DNA of 64,000 nt from an uncultured Niabella sp. (GTDB taxonomy: Bacteria; Bacteroidota; Bacteroidia; Chitinophagales; Chitinophagaceae), in the NCBI GenBank assembly GCA_934486785.1, contig CAKSQK010000002.1, forward strand, positions 62,001-126,000, written 5' to 3'. The notes under the pieces were generated by a model that had not been told where the DNA came from, ran no database searches, and saw nothing but the letters and a program-made list of their open reading frames with translations. Made by a program: the position numbers and the translations under genes. Below are positions 9,115 to 18,012 of the stretch, one piece after another (positions within the stretch are counted from its first letter, which is position 1; the number at the start of each line of letters is the position of its first letter).

Positions 9115-9980
9115 TTTCTACTGAATTGTTCTTTTATATAAAGATATTTTTCTGACTCCTTTACCGGGTGCGGATGGGTATAGATCAGCACGCCGTCAGC
9201 ATATTTTAATCCTTCAACAACCACATCTTTTACGTACTGAGGTGTAGAAGCGCCTAAGCGTGAGTGGGCTGTTTGATAAACATCCAGATATACAGGAAAA
9301 CCGCTTCTGAACAATGTGCGAATATTGGCAATTTCATCTTGCACAACAGTGGCATCTGTTAAATTGGCGCCTTTAGACTCAGCGCGGTATGGAAACAGTA
9401 TCCCATCGAACATAGCACCATATTTTTCAGCTAAACTTTTATTGATTTGCCTGTAATAAACGCAGGGTATGAACAACAACTTTGGGTTTACCGCTTTTGC
9501 ATTAGCAAGCATTTTTTGCAAATAATCAGGAGTATATGTGGTTAAGTTATGTGCAAAATCATCAATACTCCATGCAATGAGATTGGTGTGTTGCCTGCTT
9601 AGCTTTGCGATTTCTGTTGCCCATCTTTCATAGTCCATTTTATAGGGTTCAGAATTCCACTTTGCCTTGGGTTGTGATTCGGAAGGGGGCACCAGCGTAA
9701 CCCATACATTTATTTTTTTCTTCCTGGCTTCGGGTAAAAACAGTTGCAGATCATCCCAGTCAGTTGTATGCTGCCACACCAGCCAGTTATACGTATTGGC
9801 GTTTAGATCTTGTAGTTCTTCAATAAGTTTGTTCACATCCACCCGGCTGTTTTCTAACCGAGGCGGCGAGGCATAAGTGCCAAGCGTCGTTTTATGGCGT
9901 GAACCAACAACGCTCTTTTTTGAACTGCAGGCACCCAGCAGCAATATAATAGCGCTTAATACAAAGAGTTTGATTCTCAT
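9111..9980 (-). CDS. TIM-barrel glycosidase-like lipoprotein, tandem copy 1
   Basis: This is the paralogue of the gene at 8212 (289 residues). The signal peptide ends in LLGAC. Matching landmarks are VNKLIEELQDLNANTYNWLVW, KINVWVTLVPPSESQPK, LIAWSIDDF, LLFIPCVYYRQ, GILFPYRAES, PVYLDVYQTAHSRLGASTP and GVLIYTHPHP. The shared SIDDF and C(I/V)YYR motifs suggest the active-site face of the barrel is conserved between the two. Two coupled copies of one lipoprotein could form a heterodimer or have split specificity. No close named family is recognised; the closest description is hypothetical glycosyl-hydrolase-like TIM barrel. Confidence 0.65.
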   Translation of the reverse strand: MRIKLFVLSAIILLLGACSSKKSVVGSRHKTTLGTYASPPRLENSRVDVNKLIEELQDLNANTYNWLVWQHTTDWDDLQLFLPEARKKKINVWVTLVPPSESQPKAKWNSEPYKMDYERWATEIAKLSRQHTNLIAWSIDDFAHNLTTYTPDYLQKMLANAKAVNPKLLFIPCVYYRQINKSLAEKYGAMFDGILFPYRAESKGANLTDATVVQDEIANIRTLFRSGFPVYLDVYQTAHSRLGASTPQYVKDVVVEGLKYADGVLIYTHPHPVKESEKYLYIKEQFSRK

Positions 9981-10013
9981 TATTTAGTTTTTTTTAATAT
10001 GGTAACATTATTT

Positions 10014-11363
10014 TTATTTCACACCCAGGCCGCTCATTAATGCCCTGATGGTATTGAAAATCCTGTCTTCTACATCGTGGGCAAAAGGGCCAGGCTTTGC
10101 ATAATAGATGAGGTTTTCTTCAGCTTCATAGCCACCTTCTTCCAATATTTTTTTAGTGGGAATATAACCCATCACGTGATTGCAATATCCTGCAATAAAT
10201 AAATTTTCCTTAGGGTATATCTTTTTTAACTTCAATGCATAATCCACCACAACCTCGCCTGCAAGCGATATAAACGTGAGGGAATTACCAATACGCATGG
10301 CCTGTACCGGGTACTCGTATCGGGTAACATCCCAACCATGATTGTAGGCTTCAAGCATCAGCGTGGCGCGGCGTTGCATAAAAGGATTGTAACCAGTCAG
10401 TTCTTCTTCGTATTTCTTCACATCAAATGGAACAAACTGCAGTGTGGTTTCCTTTATTTGCGAACGAACGTTTCCGTTCACGGGCTTCATATTTTTATTC
10501 AGAACAACTTTTACTGCATTCGCCAGCGTGTTGCCATGTTGTTCAGCCAACTCAAGGGTGCCGCGGGGTTGCGGGTTTTGATCGCCGGCACATCCTGTAA
10601 AGAATAATGCAGTAGCGCCAGGATAAGCTTTTTCCAGTTCTATTTGTGCAAAGCCTGCGTAATCTCCATTAATCTGATAATTGGCTCCGGTAACAGTGGT
10701 ATTGTGACAGGCATAGCCAAACAAAACCGCTTCAATCCCACCTTTGTTGTTGGCTACTTTAAGTACAGGCACGTCATGGTCTTTGCTGCCACCGGGGTTT
10801 TTACCATTGATAACCTTTCCATTAACCATTTGCCTGCGGTTCATAGCAAAATCTGCCAGGCCATGGCCGCTCGTGATCTTTGCCGGAAATTTATTTTTGA
10901 CGGCATCCCCTACAATTTCTACGATTGCATTTACCAGAAAATGATTGTATCTAATAAAACTTTTAACCATTGTAGAATCATAATCACCGATTTTTTCAAG
11001 AGAAGGCCAGATCATTGGGCCGGAGTGCGTATGCGAGGAATTGAGGATGACCTGCGATTTTTGAAAACCAAATTTTTGTTTCAACAACTCCACTACTTCG
11101 GAATGAATTTGCGGCGTAAGGCCCAGCACATCAGTTGTTACTATCACTGTTTTTGCATCCCTACCCGATTCAATGAACAGGGCTTTAGCCCACAGATCAT
11201 GCACTTTTTCTGTAGAGGGTTTTATTCGAGATGCATAACCTGTTAAATGAAATGGCAACCCGGGTGTGATGACTTTTTTACTGACGCCTGCATACAATTG
11301 GCCAGTTACTTCTGCCACCATTAATAAAACAAAAAAACTAAGGAACAGCGCACGTATTTTCAT
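10014..11363 (-). CDS. neutral ceramidase-domain protein without the serine nucleophile
   Basis: The protein (about 449 residues) matches the N-terminal domain of neutral/alkaline non-lysosomal ceramidases: AGVSKKVITPGLPFHLTGYASR, the NSSHTHSGP metal motif, DVPVLKVAN, YACHNTTV with DYAGFAQIELE, and a GCAGDQNPQPRG loop. In true ceramidases the corresponding loop is GDxSPN, with the serine as nucleophile; here it is Asn, and the C-terminal ceramidase domain is missing. A different hydrolytic or lactonase-like reaction is more likely than ceramide cleavage. I use ATG 11363 as start, since a signal peptide (MKIRALFLSFFVLLMV) follows; the frame extends to a TTG at 11390. Two more members are at 41019 and 42663. 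Confidence 0.8.
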   Translation of the reverse strand: MKIRALFLSFFVLLMVAEVTGQLYAGVSKKVITPGLPFHLTGYASRIKPSTEKVHDLWAKALFIESGRDAKTVIVTTDVLGLTPQIHSEVVELLKQKFGFQKSQVILNSSHTHSGPMIWPSLEKIGDYDSTMVKSFIRYNHFLVNAIVEIVGDAVKNKFPAKITSGHGLADFAMNRRQMVNGKVINGKNPGGSKDHDVPVLKVANNKGGIEAVLFGYACHNTTVTGANYQINGDYAGFAQIELEKAYPGATALFFTGCAGDQNPQPRGTLELAEQHGNTLANAVKVVLNKNMKPVNGNVRSQIKETTLQFVPFDVKKYEEELTGYNPFMQRRATLMLEAYNHGWDVTRYEYPVQAMRIGNSLTFISLAGEVVVDYALKLKKIYPKENLFIAGYCNHVMGYIPTKKILEEGGYEAEENLIYYAKPGPFAHDVEDRIFNTIRALMSGLGVK

Positions 11364-11413
11364 TGGAACTTTACAATTTTTCTTATTCAATAATAATTAT
11401 TATATGTCTCTTT

Positions 11414-12748
11414 TTATTTCAGGGGATTTGGAATTTGAACCAGGTCTGTAATCACTTTACCATCAACAGTTACGCGCGCCAGTGTATACACGTTACCATC
11501 TGCTCCCACAGCTATTGAATTAACATACAAAGGGCGTTCGCCGTTTTCATAAAATACAGGGCCGTGATCGTTGTATTCATTCGTTTCAATGTTGTAAGTA
11601 ACAAGGTGAAGGTTTTCTTCTCCCTTAGCAGCGCCCTTTGCAATTTCATCGGCACCTTTTACCCTTTGTCCGTTTTCGTAAATAGGGCCGCCTGTCAGGT
11701 AATAAATGGTTTTTTGATCCGGGCCAAGTATGTAGCCCAGGTAACCATAACTGAACTGGTCGAACATGCCGCATTTTTTTGATGGCTCTGAAGTGATGCG
11801 GTCAATCAGCTCGATTTGTTTATTTGCAGGATCAAACTTAAACAGGTACCCTGAATTACCATGAACCCCATAAGCTGCCTGATGCCCCTGGTGCCAGAAT
11901 ATTTTGCGCCAGTTGTAACCCATGCTGCCCGGCCTTGTAAAATCGTATTTACCAAAATAATCAATTCGCAGATCAACACCTTCTACCTTTGCAAAAGCAG
12001 CATCGCCCGGTTTGTAAGAAAATATATCGCCTTCTGAAGAAGAGAAATAAACAATACCGGTAGACGCATCCACTACCAGCGATCGGCACAGCGACCTGAA
12101 GTCATTACCCGGCATTCCTGCTTCACCATTGCCACTGATCTTACCGAGGTCTTTTAATTCGTTTTTCTCCACATCATAATGGATGAACCTGCCTGTGGGC
12201 CATGTAATGATAAAGATTTGTTTCCTTTCACAATCCATGGTCATGGCCACAGCGCCTTCTCCATTTGGAAGGATGCTGAGTCTTTCAAATTCTTTGGTAG
12301 TAAGATCGTATGACAAAATATGACCACCAGCATAAAGGCCGAAACCTTCAGGAGCGTTCACCGGCAAACGATCCATGCCATCAATCAATTCGTAAAAACC
12401 CACGTGCGTGGAAAAATACAGCTTGTTGCCACTTTCAAAAAACTCTACGTGGCTTTTCCCCTGTGATATAAGGTTTTTACCCTTCTCACCGCAGATTTCA
12501 GTAAGGTCTGCTAAAAATTCAATTACATCGCCTGCGGGATCGTAACTATACATCCTGCCGGCAATATCATGCTTATCGCAGCTAAGCACATAATATATTT
12601 TACCATCGCTGGCGGCCGAGATCGCGTTGTAGGTATCATGCGCATCTCTGAAACCGGAGTTAAAAGTTCTGGCAATGATGCTGCCACTTTGCTTCTGCTC
12701 ACCATTAGAGGGCCTGGTGTAGCTCTTTGCCACTAAGTCTGTTTCCAT
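11414..12748 (-). CDS. beta-propeller protein of unknown function
   Basis: This 444-residue protein has repeated four-strand units typical of a six- or seven-bladed propeller: SAASDGKIYYVLSC, GNKLYFSTHVGFYEL, HILSYDLTTKEFERL, IVYFSSSEGDIFSYKPGD, TIYYLTGGPIYENG and GNVYTLARVTVDGK. It has no evident signal peptide at the annotated ATG (METDLVAKS), although every neighbour appears to be exported, so it may be cytoplasmic or use a missed start. It lies 43 bases downstream of the DegT gene and 50 bases upstream of the ceramidase-domain gene. Propellers of this sort can be lyases, lactonases or scaffolds; the sequence does not decide between them. Confidence 0.65.
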   Translation of the reverse strand: METDLVAKSYTRPSNGEQKQSGSIIARTFNSGFRDAHDTYNAISAASDGKIYYVLSCDKHDIAGRMYSYDPAGDVIEFLADLTEICGEKGKNLISQGKSHVEFFESGNKLYFSTHVGFYELIDGMDRLPVNAPEGFGLYAGGHILSYDLTTKEFERLSILPNGEGAVAMTMDCERKQIFIITWPTGRFIHYDVEKNELKDLGKISGNGEAGMPGNDFRSLCRSLVVDASTGIVYFSSSEGDIFSYKPGDAAFAKVEGVDLRIDYFGKYDFTRPGSMGYNWRKIFWHQGHQAAYGVHGNSGYLFKFDPANKQIELIDRITSEPSKKCGMFDQFSYGYLGYILGPDQKTIYYLTGGPIYENGQRVKGADEIAKGAAKGEENLHLVTYNIETNEYNDHGPVFYENGERPLYVNSIAVGADGNVYTLARVTVDGKVITDLVQIPNPLK

Positions 12749-12791
12749 ATTTAATTATTTTTTTATTGAATTATGACAATCCTAACAGGGT

Positions 12792-14171
12792 TTATTTTAC
12801 CGCGTTTTTGATCTTTTCTGCGTTGTCGTATACTTTTTGAATGGCCGACGCGATACTATCCATATCGCTCTTAGATCCTAATAAAAGATTCTGCGTCAGC
12901 CATATGGCTTCTTCGCATAATTTGTCATTTTCAGGACATTGATTCTTTGCCATCCACTTGTTATAGTTCAACTGCTTTTTAGAATATGTTTTCCTGAAGT
13001 TTTGCGTTTCAAAAGTTTGCTTAATAAATTCCTGTTTGTTCAGCGGTGTATAACCCATGCTTACCGGAATGCCTTCTGCTCTTACTGCATTTAAAAATGC
13101 ATTTCTGGGAAGGCCTTTAAACTGATCCTGCTTGTAACGGAAAGCGTAGAGCAGGTATGCAGACTTTGTTACATTATCGTATAGCTTGTGAACCACAATG
13201 CCTGGTATGTTTTTAATTTTAGATGTCAGGTATTCAGCGTTTTTATGCCTGGTATCTACCTGCGCCTGCAGCCTTTTCATTTGCACCAGCCCAACTGCGG
13301 CCAGCGGCTCTGCAAGCCTTGTTTTGCTGCCCTGGCGCACTCCGCCGCTTGCCACAGCGCCCGGGGGCAGGCCGTAAGGCAGGCCAAGATTGTGAAAAGA
13401 ATAAGCCCTGTCCATCAGATCGTCATCGTTTGACACCAGCGCGCCACCTTCACCCAGCGGCAATATTTTTGAAGTTTGAAAACTAAAGCAACCGGCATTG
13501 CCTATGGTACCCACTTTTTTACCATTGATTTCAGCAAGGTGGGCCTGGCAGGCATCTTCCAGCACAATAAGGTTGTGCTTACGTGCGATGGCCATAATCC
13601 TGTCCATATCTGCAGGCATACCAAGTATGTGCACCGGGAGAATGGCCTTTGTGCGTGAAGTGATTTTTGCTTCGATCTTTGCAGGATCTATTTGATAGGT
13701 ATTGGGGTCAACATCTACAAATACCGGCATAGCGCCATTAGTAGTAATTGCCTGAATAGTAGCGATAAAGGTGTATGGCGGCACCAGCACTTCATCGCCT
13801 GCAGCTATCCCTAACTGGTTTAGACCTACTACTAATGCGTTGGTTCCGTTAACAGTGGCCAATGCTCTTTTCACACCCAACATTTGCGCCCATTCTTGTT
13901 CAAACTGATCCACAAGTTTTGACCGTGACCAGTTGCCACTCCTCATGGCCTGCATGAGTAATGGCTCATCCTGCTCGGGTATCCATATCGGCCATTTGAT
14001 CCATTTGGCTTTACTCCAGGCAGGTTTGCCGCCCAGTATTGCTGGAACAGATGCTGAGGCAGACGGCATCACCGTTGTATTGGCAAAAAGACTATTAGCA
14101 CCCAGCACAATGCCCGCGGAGCCTATAGCGCTGTTCTTAATAAACTGCCTTCTTGAATTATCTTTGTTCAT
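12792..14171 (-). CDS. Tat-exported DegT/DnrJ/EryC1/StrS-type aminotransferase 1
   Basis: This is a PLP-dependent sugar or cyclitol aminotransferase fold of 459 residues. The core motifs are intact: VNGTNAL for PLP phosphate, PPYTFIAT, the pyridine-binding aspartate in LEDACQAH (D207) and the Schiff-base lysine in FSFQTSKILPLGEGG (K235). The first 30 residues are unusual: NSRRQFIKNSAIGSAG is a twin-arginine signal, whereas the family is normally cytoplasmic. PLP can be bound before Tat export, so activity outside the cytoplasm is possible. It heads the long minus-strand run, and a GTACGTnnACG site with a TATTTTTG box lies about 220-250 bases upstream. Paralogues are at 33008 and 39659. Confidence 0.9.
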   Translation of the reverse strand: MNKDNSRRQFIKNSAIGSAGIVLGANSLFANTTVMPSASASVPAILGGKPAWSKAKWIKWPIWIPEQDEPLLMQAMRSGNWSRSKLVDQFEQEWAQMLGVKRALATVNGTNALVVGLNQLGIAAGDEVLVPPYTFIATIQAITTNGAMPVFVDVDPNTYQIDPAKIEAKITSRTKAILPVHILGMPADMDRIMAIARKHNLIVLEDACQAHLAEINGKKVGTIGNAGCFSFQTSKILPLGEGGALVSNDDDLMDRAYSFHNLGLPYGLPPGAVASGGVRQGSKTRLAEPLAAVGLVQMKRLQAQVDTRHKNAEYLTSKIKNIPGIVVHKLYDNVTKSAYLLYAFRYKQDQFKGLPRNAFLNAVRAEGIPVSMGYTPLNKQEFIKQTFETQNFRKTYSKKQLNYNKWMAKNQCPENDKLCEEAIWLTQNLLLGSKSDMDSIASAIQKVYDNAEKIKNAVK

Positions 14172-14387
14172 GTGTGTGTTTTTTTTATTTTTTCTGTTGG
14201 AGTTCCCGATAATTTAGCGGGAGAATAAACCATATATTCTAAATTTTTACTCTTTACTACCTGGTAAAGGCGCTTAATGATTTTGATTTTTTCATTATAA
14301 AATATATAATCAGTATTCAATAAAATAAATGAGTTTACAGCAATTGTTTCCAGACATTAAGCATTATAAATCACAAATACAAAAAAA

Positions 14388-14403
14388 TTTCGTTAACGTA
14401 CCC
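14388..14403. promoter_or_regulatory. operator site 1 (GTACGTTAACG type)
   Basis: The bottom strand reads GGGTACGTTAACGAAA. It shares 14 of 16 or more bases with site 2 at 23189 and the GTACGTnnACG core with sites 3 to 5. It lies in the 299-base gap between the divergent DegT (minus) and alpha/beta hydrolase (plus) genes. An exact TATTTTTG -7 box for the minus strand lies at 14413-14420, so the site would overlap or follow the start point. The remainder of the gap is AT-rich with nothing else recognisable. The site resembles TGTACGTACA operators bound by AraR-like GntR or LacI-type regulators; the regulator is not in this window. Confidence 0.6.
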
Positions 14404-14470
14404 GAAAGTATGCAAAAATATCAAATAAACAAATTAATTTTAACCTTTCTGCATTACTAATCATTTTGCC

Positions 14471-15538
14471 ATGTACATAAAATCAAACTCAACTTTATCA
14501 CCTTTTGTTCTCATCTGGTTCTTGTTAATCAATGCCTGTGCTGTGAACCAGCCGGTTACAATTCAAAAAACACAGCCAGCTATTTTAGACAGTATGCAAC
14601 TTGTTATGGGCAAATTACCGGACCTGAAGGATTTACCGGCGTTTGACACGAAGATAATTGACAGTATAAATGGCAAAGGTTATACGCGGTATCACATACA
14701 TTTTACAGTAGCACCGGGCGAAGTATTACCCGCTTTGCTTTATATTCCGCATATTGATAATGCCAAAGCAAGACGTGCCGCAATGCTTGTGTTACACAGC
14801 ACGGATGGCACAGGCAAAATGGTACTAAGCGGCGAAAGCCCTAAAACAGACAGGGCTTATGCAGTGGAACTGGCCGAAAGAGGCTACGTGGTGATTGCGC
14901 CGGATTACCCAAGCTTTGGGGAAATGAAACATTACAATTTTGCTGAAGACAGGTATGCATCTGGCACCATGAAAGGTATTTTCAATCATATCAGATGTAT
15001 AGACTACCTACAATCATTACCGCAGGTTGATCCCGAAAAAATTGGCGTGCTGGGGCATTCGCTTGGCGGGCATAATGCTATTTTCACTTCTGCATTTGAC
15101 AATAGAATAAAGGTTACGGTAAGCAGTTGCGGGTGGACAAAATTTAATTATTACGATGCAGGAGAAAGGCCAACCCGGCAATATGGTGGAAAAATGGGCC
15201 CCTGGGCACAGGAGCGTTATATGCCGCTGGTAAGAACCAAATACAATTTAGATCCAGACCAGGTGCCATTTGATTTTGACGAAGTTATCGCTTCGCTTGC
15301 ACCCAGGGCATTTTTTACCAACTCTCCCCTGCACGATGCAAACTTTAATATTGACGGCGTGAAAGAAGCTATGAAAATTATTGAGCCGGCCTACAACGCC
15401 TCTGGCGCCTCAGCAAATTTGAAAACAGCCTATCCCGATGCCGGGCATGACTTTCCAAAAAGCATCAGGCTTGACGCTTACCGCTTTATTGACAGTATTT
15501 TACAACACACGCCTAATGTACACGAACTATACAGATAA
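14471..15538 (+). CDS. exported alpha/beta hydrolase (dienelactone hydrolase/esterase type)
   Basis: The 355-residue protein is a serine hydrolase with the nucleophile elbow GHSLGGH near residue 197, an acid region around HDANFNIDG and the histidine in DAGHDFP near residue 325. RGYVVIAPDYPSFGE matches the oxyanion-side strand of acetyl-xylan esterase and dienelactone hydrolase relatives. The signal peptide ends in LINAC, so it is a predicted lipoprotein. The stop codon overlaps the next gene's ATG by one base (TAATG), so the two are translationally coupled. It faces the DegT operon across operator site 1. Possible substrates are sugar esters or lactones made by the oxidoreductases of this region (inference). 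Confidence 0.8.
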   Translation: MYIKSNSTLSPFVLIWFLLINACAVNQPVTIQKTQPAILDSMQLVMGKLPDLKDLPAFDTKIIDSINGKGYTRYHIHFTVAPGEVLPALLYIPHIDNAKARRAAMLVLHSTDGTGKMVLSGESPKTDRAYAVELAERGYVVIAPDYPSFGEMKHYNFAEDRYASGTMKGIFNHIRCIDYLQSLPQVDPEKIGVLGHSLGGHNAIFTSAFDNRIKVTVSSCGWTKFNYYDAGERPTRQYGGKMGPWAQERYMPLVRTKYNLDPDQVPFDFDEVIASLAPRAFFTNSPLHDANFNIDGVKEAMKIIEPAYNASGASANLKTAYPDAGHDFPKSIRLDAYRFIDSILQHTPNVHELYR

Positions 15539-16905
15539 TGGAAAGAAGAAATTTTATAAAAAACATTGCCTTACTTACTGCAACAACATCGTGCATGAAT
15601 CATATTCCCACCTCCTCCCGTCCTTTAAAACAAATCCGCATTCAATCTTTTTCCACAGCATATGAGAAAGAAATGCTAAAGGGAAAATTCGGATTTAAAG
15701 GAAACTACCTTACCGAGCTGTGGCAGGTGGTAAGTAAGATCACATCAACAAATAACAAAACCGGTCTTGGCCTTGCCACACAAAGCGTTTTGTATGCAGA
15801 TGCAGAACTCTTTGCCAGGCACAGCGAAACGGAGGGCAACAGGTTCATGTATCAGTTAACGCAGGAAGCACTGAACATTGCAACCAATTACAATTTTACC
15901 ACACCTGTAAACTTACTCGACAATATTATTCCGGAATTATACGAGCGCGGAAAAACTATAACCGGTAAAAACGATCTTGATACTAATTTTATATACAATG
16001 GCCTTGTAAGTGTAGACAATGCTGCATGGATGCTGTATGCAAATGAAAATCATTTCAAAAATTTTGATGAAATGATCCCGGGAATTTATAAACCATCTCT
16101 ATCCTATCGAAATAAAAAACTGGCGCTGCTTTTTCTGGCCACATATAATATGCCTGTAGGCGACATCATCAAAGCTGTTGATGAAGGATATTTTGTCATC
16201 AAAATAAAAACCGGGCAGCCCGGCACTCAGGAAGAAATGCTGCAGAAAGATATGATGCGCCTGACTGAAATACATAATGCCTTAAAAAATATTCACACGC
16301 CCCATACTGCAAACGGCAAAGTGTTTTATACTATGGATGCAAATGGCCGATACGAGAAAAAAGAAACACTGGCAAGGTATCTTCATCATGCTAAAAGCAT
16401 TGGCGCTTTAGAACACATTCTTGTGTATGAAGAGCCTTTGGCTATGAATAATCATGAAAACGTTGCTGATCTGGGTGTTCGTATAGCGGCAGATGAAAGC
16501 ATACATACAGAAGCTGATGCGGTAAGAAAGATCAGGCTGGGCTATGGCGCTATGGTATTGAAGGGAATTGCCAAAACTTTAAGCGAAAGCATGAAGATAG
16601 CCAAAGTAGCTTATGACAATAATATTCCCTGCCTGTGCGCAGACCTTACTGTGAACCCAATATTAATTGACTGGCATAAGAACCTTGCCGCAAGGTTGCA
16701 ACCGTTTCCCAACCTGGGCATGAGCCTGATGGAAACCAATGGCAATATTAATTATGCCAACTGGAACAATATGTTGAAATACCATCCCTTCTATGGTAAA
16801 GAATGGACAGAAATTAAAAACGGCGGTTTTGAGCTGACAGATGACTTTTACAAAACCAGCGGAGGCATTTTATTGAAAAGTGAACATTATGAAAAAATGG
16901 CCTGA
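15538..16905 (+). CDS. exported enolase-superfamily protein (mandelate racemase/muconate lactonizing type)
   Basis: This 455-residue protein carries the enolase-superfamily barrel residues in order: KIKTG (KxK acid/base pair) near residue 222, metal ligands Asp in TMDANGRY near 266, Glu in YEEPL near 299 and Asp or Glu in AADES near 319, and Lys in VLKGI near 342. Members abstract a proton next to a carboxylate and act as acid-sugar dehydratases, racemases or cycloisomerases. The N-terminus MERRNFIKNIALLTATTSC combines a twin-arginine motif with a possible lipobox, which is odd for a family that is normally cytoplasmic. It is coupled to the alpha/beta hydrolase. Its TGA lies inside the stem of the terminator at 16896-16920. 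Confidence 0.85.
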   Translation: MERRNFIKNIALLTATTSCMNHIPTSSRPLKQIRIQSFSTAYEKEMLKGKFGFKGNYLTELWQVVSKITSTNNKTGLGLATQSVLYADAELFARHSETEGNRFMYQLTQEALNIATNYNFTTPVNLLDNIIPELYERGKTITGKNDLDTNFIYNGLVSVDNAAWMLYANENHFKNFDEMIPGIYKPSLSYRNKKLALLFLATYNMPVGDIIKAVDEGYFVIKIKTGQPGTQEEMLQKDMMRLTEIHNALKNIHTPHTANGKVFYTMDANGRYEKKETLARYLHHAKSIGALEHILVYEEPLAMNNHENVADLGVRIAADESIHTEADAVRKIRLGYGAMVLKGIAKTLSESMKIAKVAYDNNIPCLCADLTVNPILIDWHKNLAARLQPFPNLGMSLMETNGNINYANWNNMLKYHPFYGKEWTEIKNGGFELTDDFYKTSGGILLKSEHYEKMA

Positions 16906-16920
16906 CAAAATCAGGCCATT
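16896..16920. terminator. bidirectional terminator between convergent genes
   Basis: AATGGCCTGA (16896-16905) pairs perfectly with TCAGGCCATT (16911-16920) around a 5-base loop. On the minus strand the stem is followed by a T run (16895-16891); on the plus strand by an A/T-rich stretch. It lies between the stop of the enolase-superfamily gene, which is inside the stem, and the stop of the lipoprotein gene at 16946. Confidence 0.85.
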
Positions 16921-16945
16921 AAAAATTTTATAGTGTTACGCCTTT

Positions 16946-17986
16946 TTAAGGTGTAACAGTTATCGTAAACTCTCTAACCACAGTCTTCGTTTCATCTTTT
17001 GAGCGGTTTTCACCTACAAACACAGCTTTATAAGTGCCGGGTGTGTTATACACGTAAGAATATTCAGTTGGAAATTTTACGGTTGTATAACTTGCAAGGG
17101 TAACTGGTGTATCATAACCAAGGAAAACGGTATCTGCATTGATCCGGGTGCTTATTGCCCATGCCTCAGTAATTGGTGGATCTACCTGAGCACCTGTTGC
17201 CTGTATAATGGAATCCTGTTGTTCACTTCTTGTAATGTAAGGATTTGGGCCTCCCATTCTTACAACTGTTGCCGTACGAGATAATGAAGAACTCCACCAT
17301 CCCTTTTGCATATCTACAAAATTAAACTCCATCTTACCCATATTATACAATACAGGCAGTTGGCCTGCTACTGTATCTCTGGATTGTATCACAAAGTTCT
17401 GTATGTTCCAGTATTGTGAATAGCCATTATCTCGTTGCTTTTTTGTAGTGAGTTTATAAGCGAGATACAGAGGCTTGCCTTTTACTAATACATCTGAAAG
17501 TGTATTTATTCCCGAATTTGTAAGTGATGATGCATGTTGTGCTGTTGGCAAGGTAAATTTGCTGGTAATGTCCGTCCAGGTAGCATTTACTACACTTGCT
17601 GAATCCAGTTTTCCGTTAAAGTCGGTGGAAGCCCATATAGATAATTGCCCTGTTTGCAGACCATATTTTACAATACTATCTGCGGGTGGTCCGTTATAAT
17701 CAAACCGGCTTTGAAAAGAAAAATTATATCCAGAGTTGTTGATGGCCAGGCGGCCCTTACCAACACCGTACGAATTAGAATATTCCTGGTTAGGCTCTCC
17801 TGAAAAGAAGAACAGGTTATCCGGAGATTTTTCATCTACTATTGTAAATATCACGGCTTCTCCTGCGGTAACTGTTGTAGATAAGGGCGTCACTGATAAC
17901 TCAGGGCTAGCCACTTCCAGCTTTTTGCTGCAACCTGCAACTACGATAGCAATGCAAGCATAGAATATATATTTTGATCGTTTCAT
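16946..17986 (-). CDS. DUF5017-like surface lipoprotein (locus 2)
   Basis: The 346-residue lipoprotein (lipobox VVAGC) lies last in the SusC-SusD-lipoprotein operon, 26 bases after SusD. An N-terminal Ig-like domain with VTAGEAVIFTIVDE is followed by NLFFFSGEPNQEYSNSYG and a jelly-roll-like region rich in beta strands (LYLAYKLTTKK, YWNIQNFVIQSRD, GWWSSS). The C-terminal 90 residues read as a PKD-like domain (YNTPGTYKAVFVGENRS). Layout and position match DUF5017 or SGBP-type glycan-binding lipoproteins that assist SusCD. Its partner gene in locus 1 is cut by the window edge. Confidence 0.75.
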   Translation of the reverse strand: MKRSKYIFYACIAIVVAGCSKKLEVASPELSVTPLSTTVTAGEAVIFTIVDEKSPDNLFFFSGEPNQEYSNSYGVGKGRLAINNSGYNFSFQSRFDYNGPPADSIVKYGLQTGQLSIWASTDFNGKLDSASVVNATWTDITSKFTLPTAQHASSLTNSGINTLSDVLVKGKPLYLAYKLTTKKQRDNGYSQYWNIQNFVIQSRDTVAGQLPVLYNMGKMEFNFVDMQKGWWSSSLSRTATVVRMGGPNPYITRSEQQDSIIQATGAQVDPPITEAWAISTRINADTVFLGYDTPVTLASYTTVKFPTEYSYVYNTPGTYKAVFVGENRSKDETKTVVREFTITVTP

Positions 17987-18012
17987 AAAAATGTAAATTT
18001 AAAAATTATTTT

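Noticed and set aside
9231..9242. Further ACGTAC copies inside genes (for example near 9231)
   Set aside because: They match only the six-base core, lie in coding sequence and lack the flanking bases of the five operator sites.
10644..11246. 200-codon plus-strand frame opposite the ceramidase-domain gene
   Set aside because: It is the antisense of a well-supported gene and its product shows no recognisable features.
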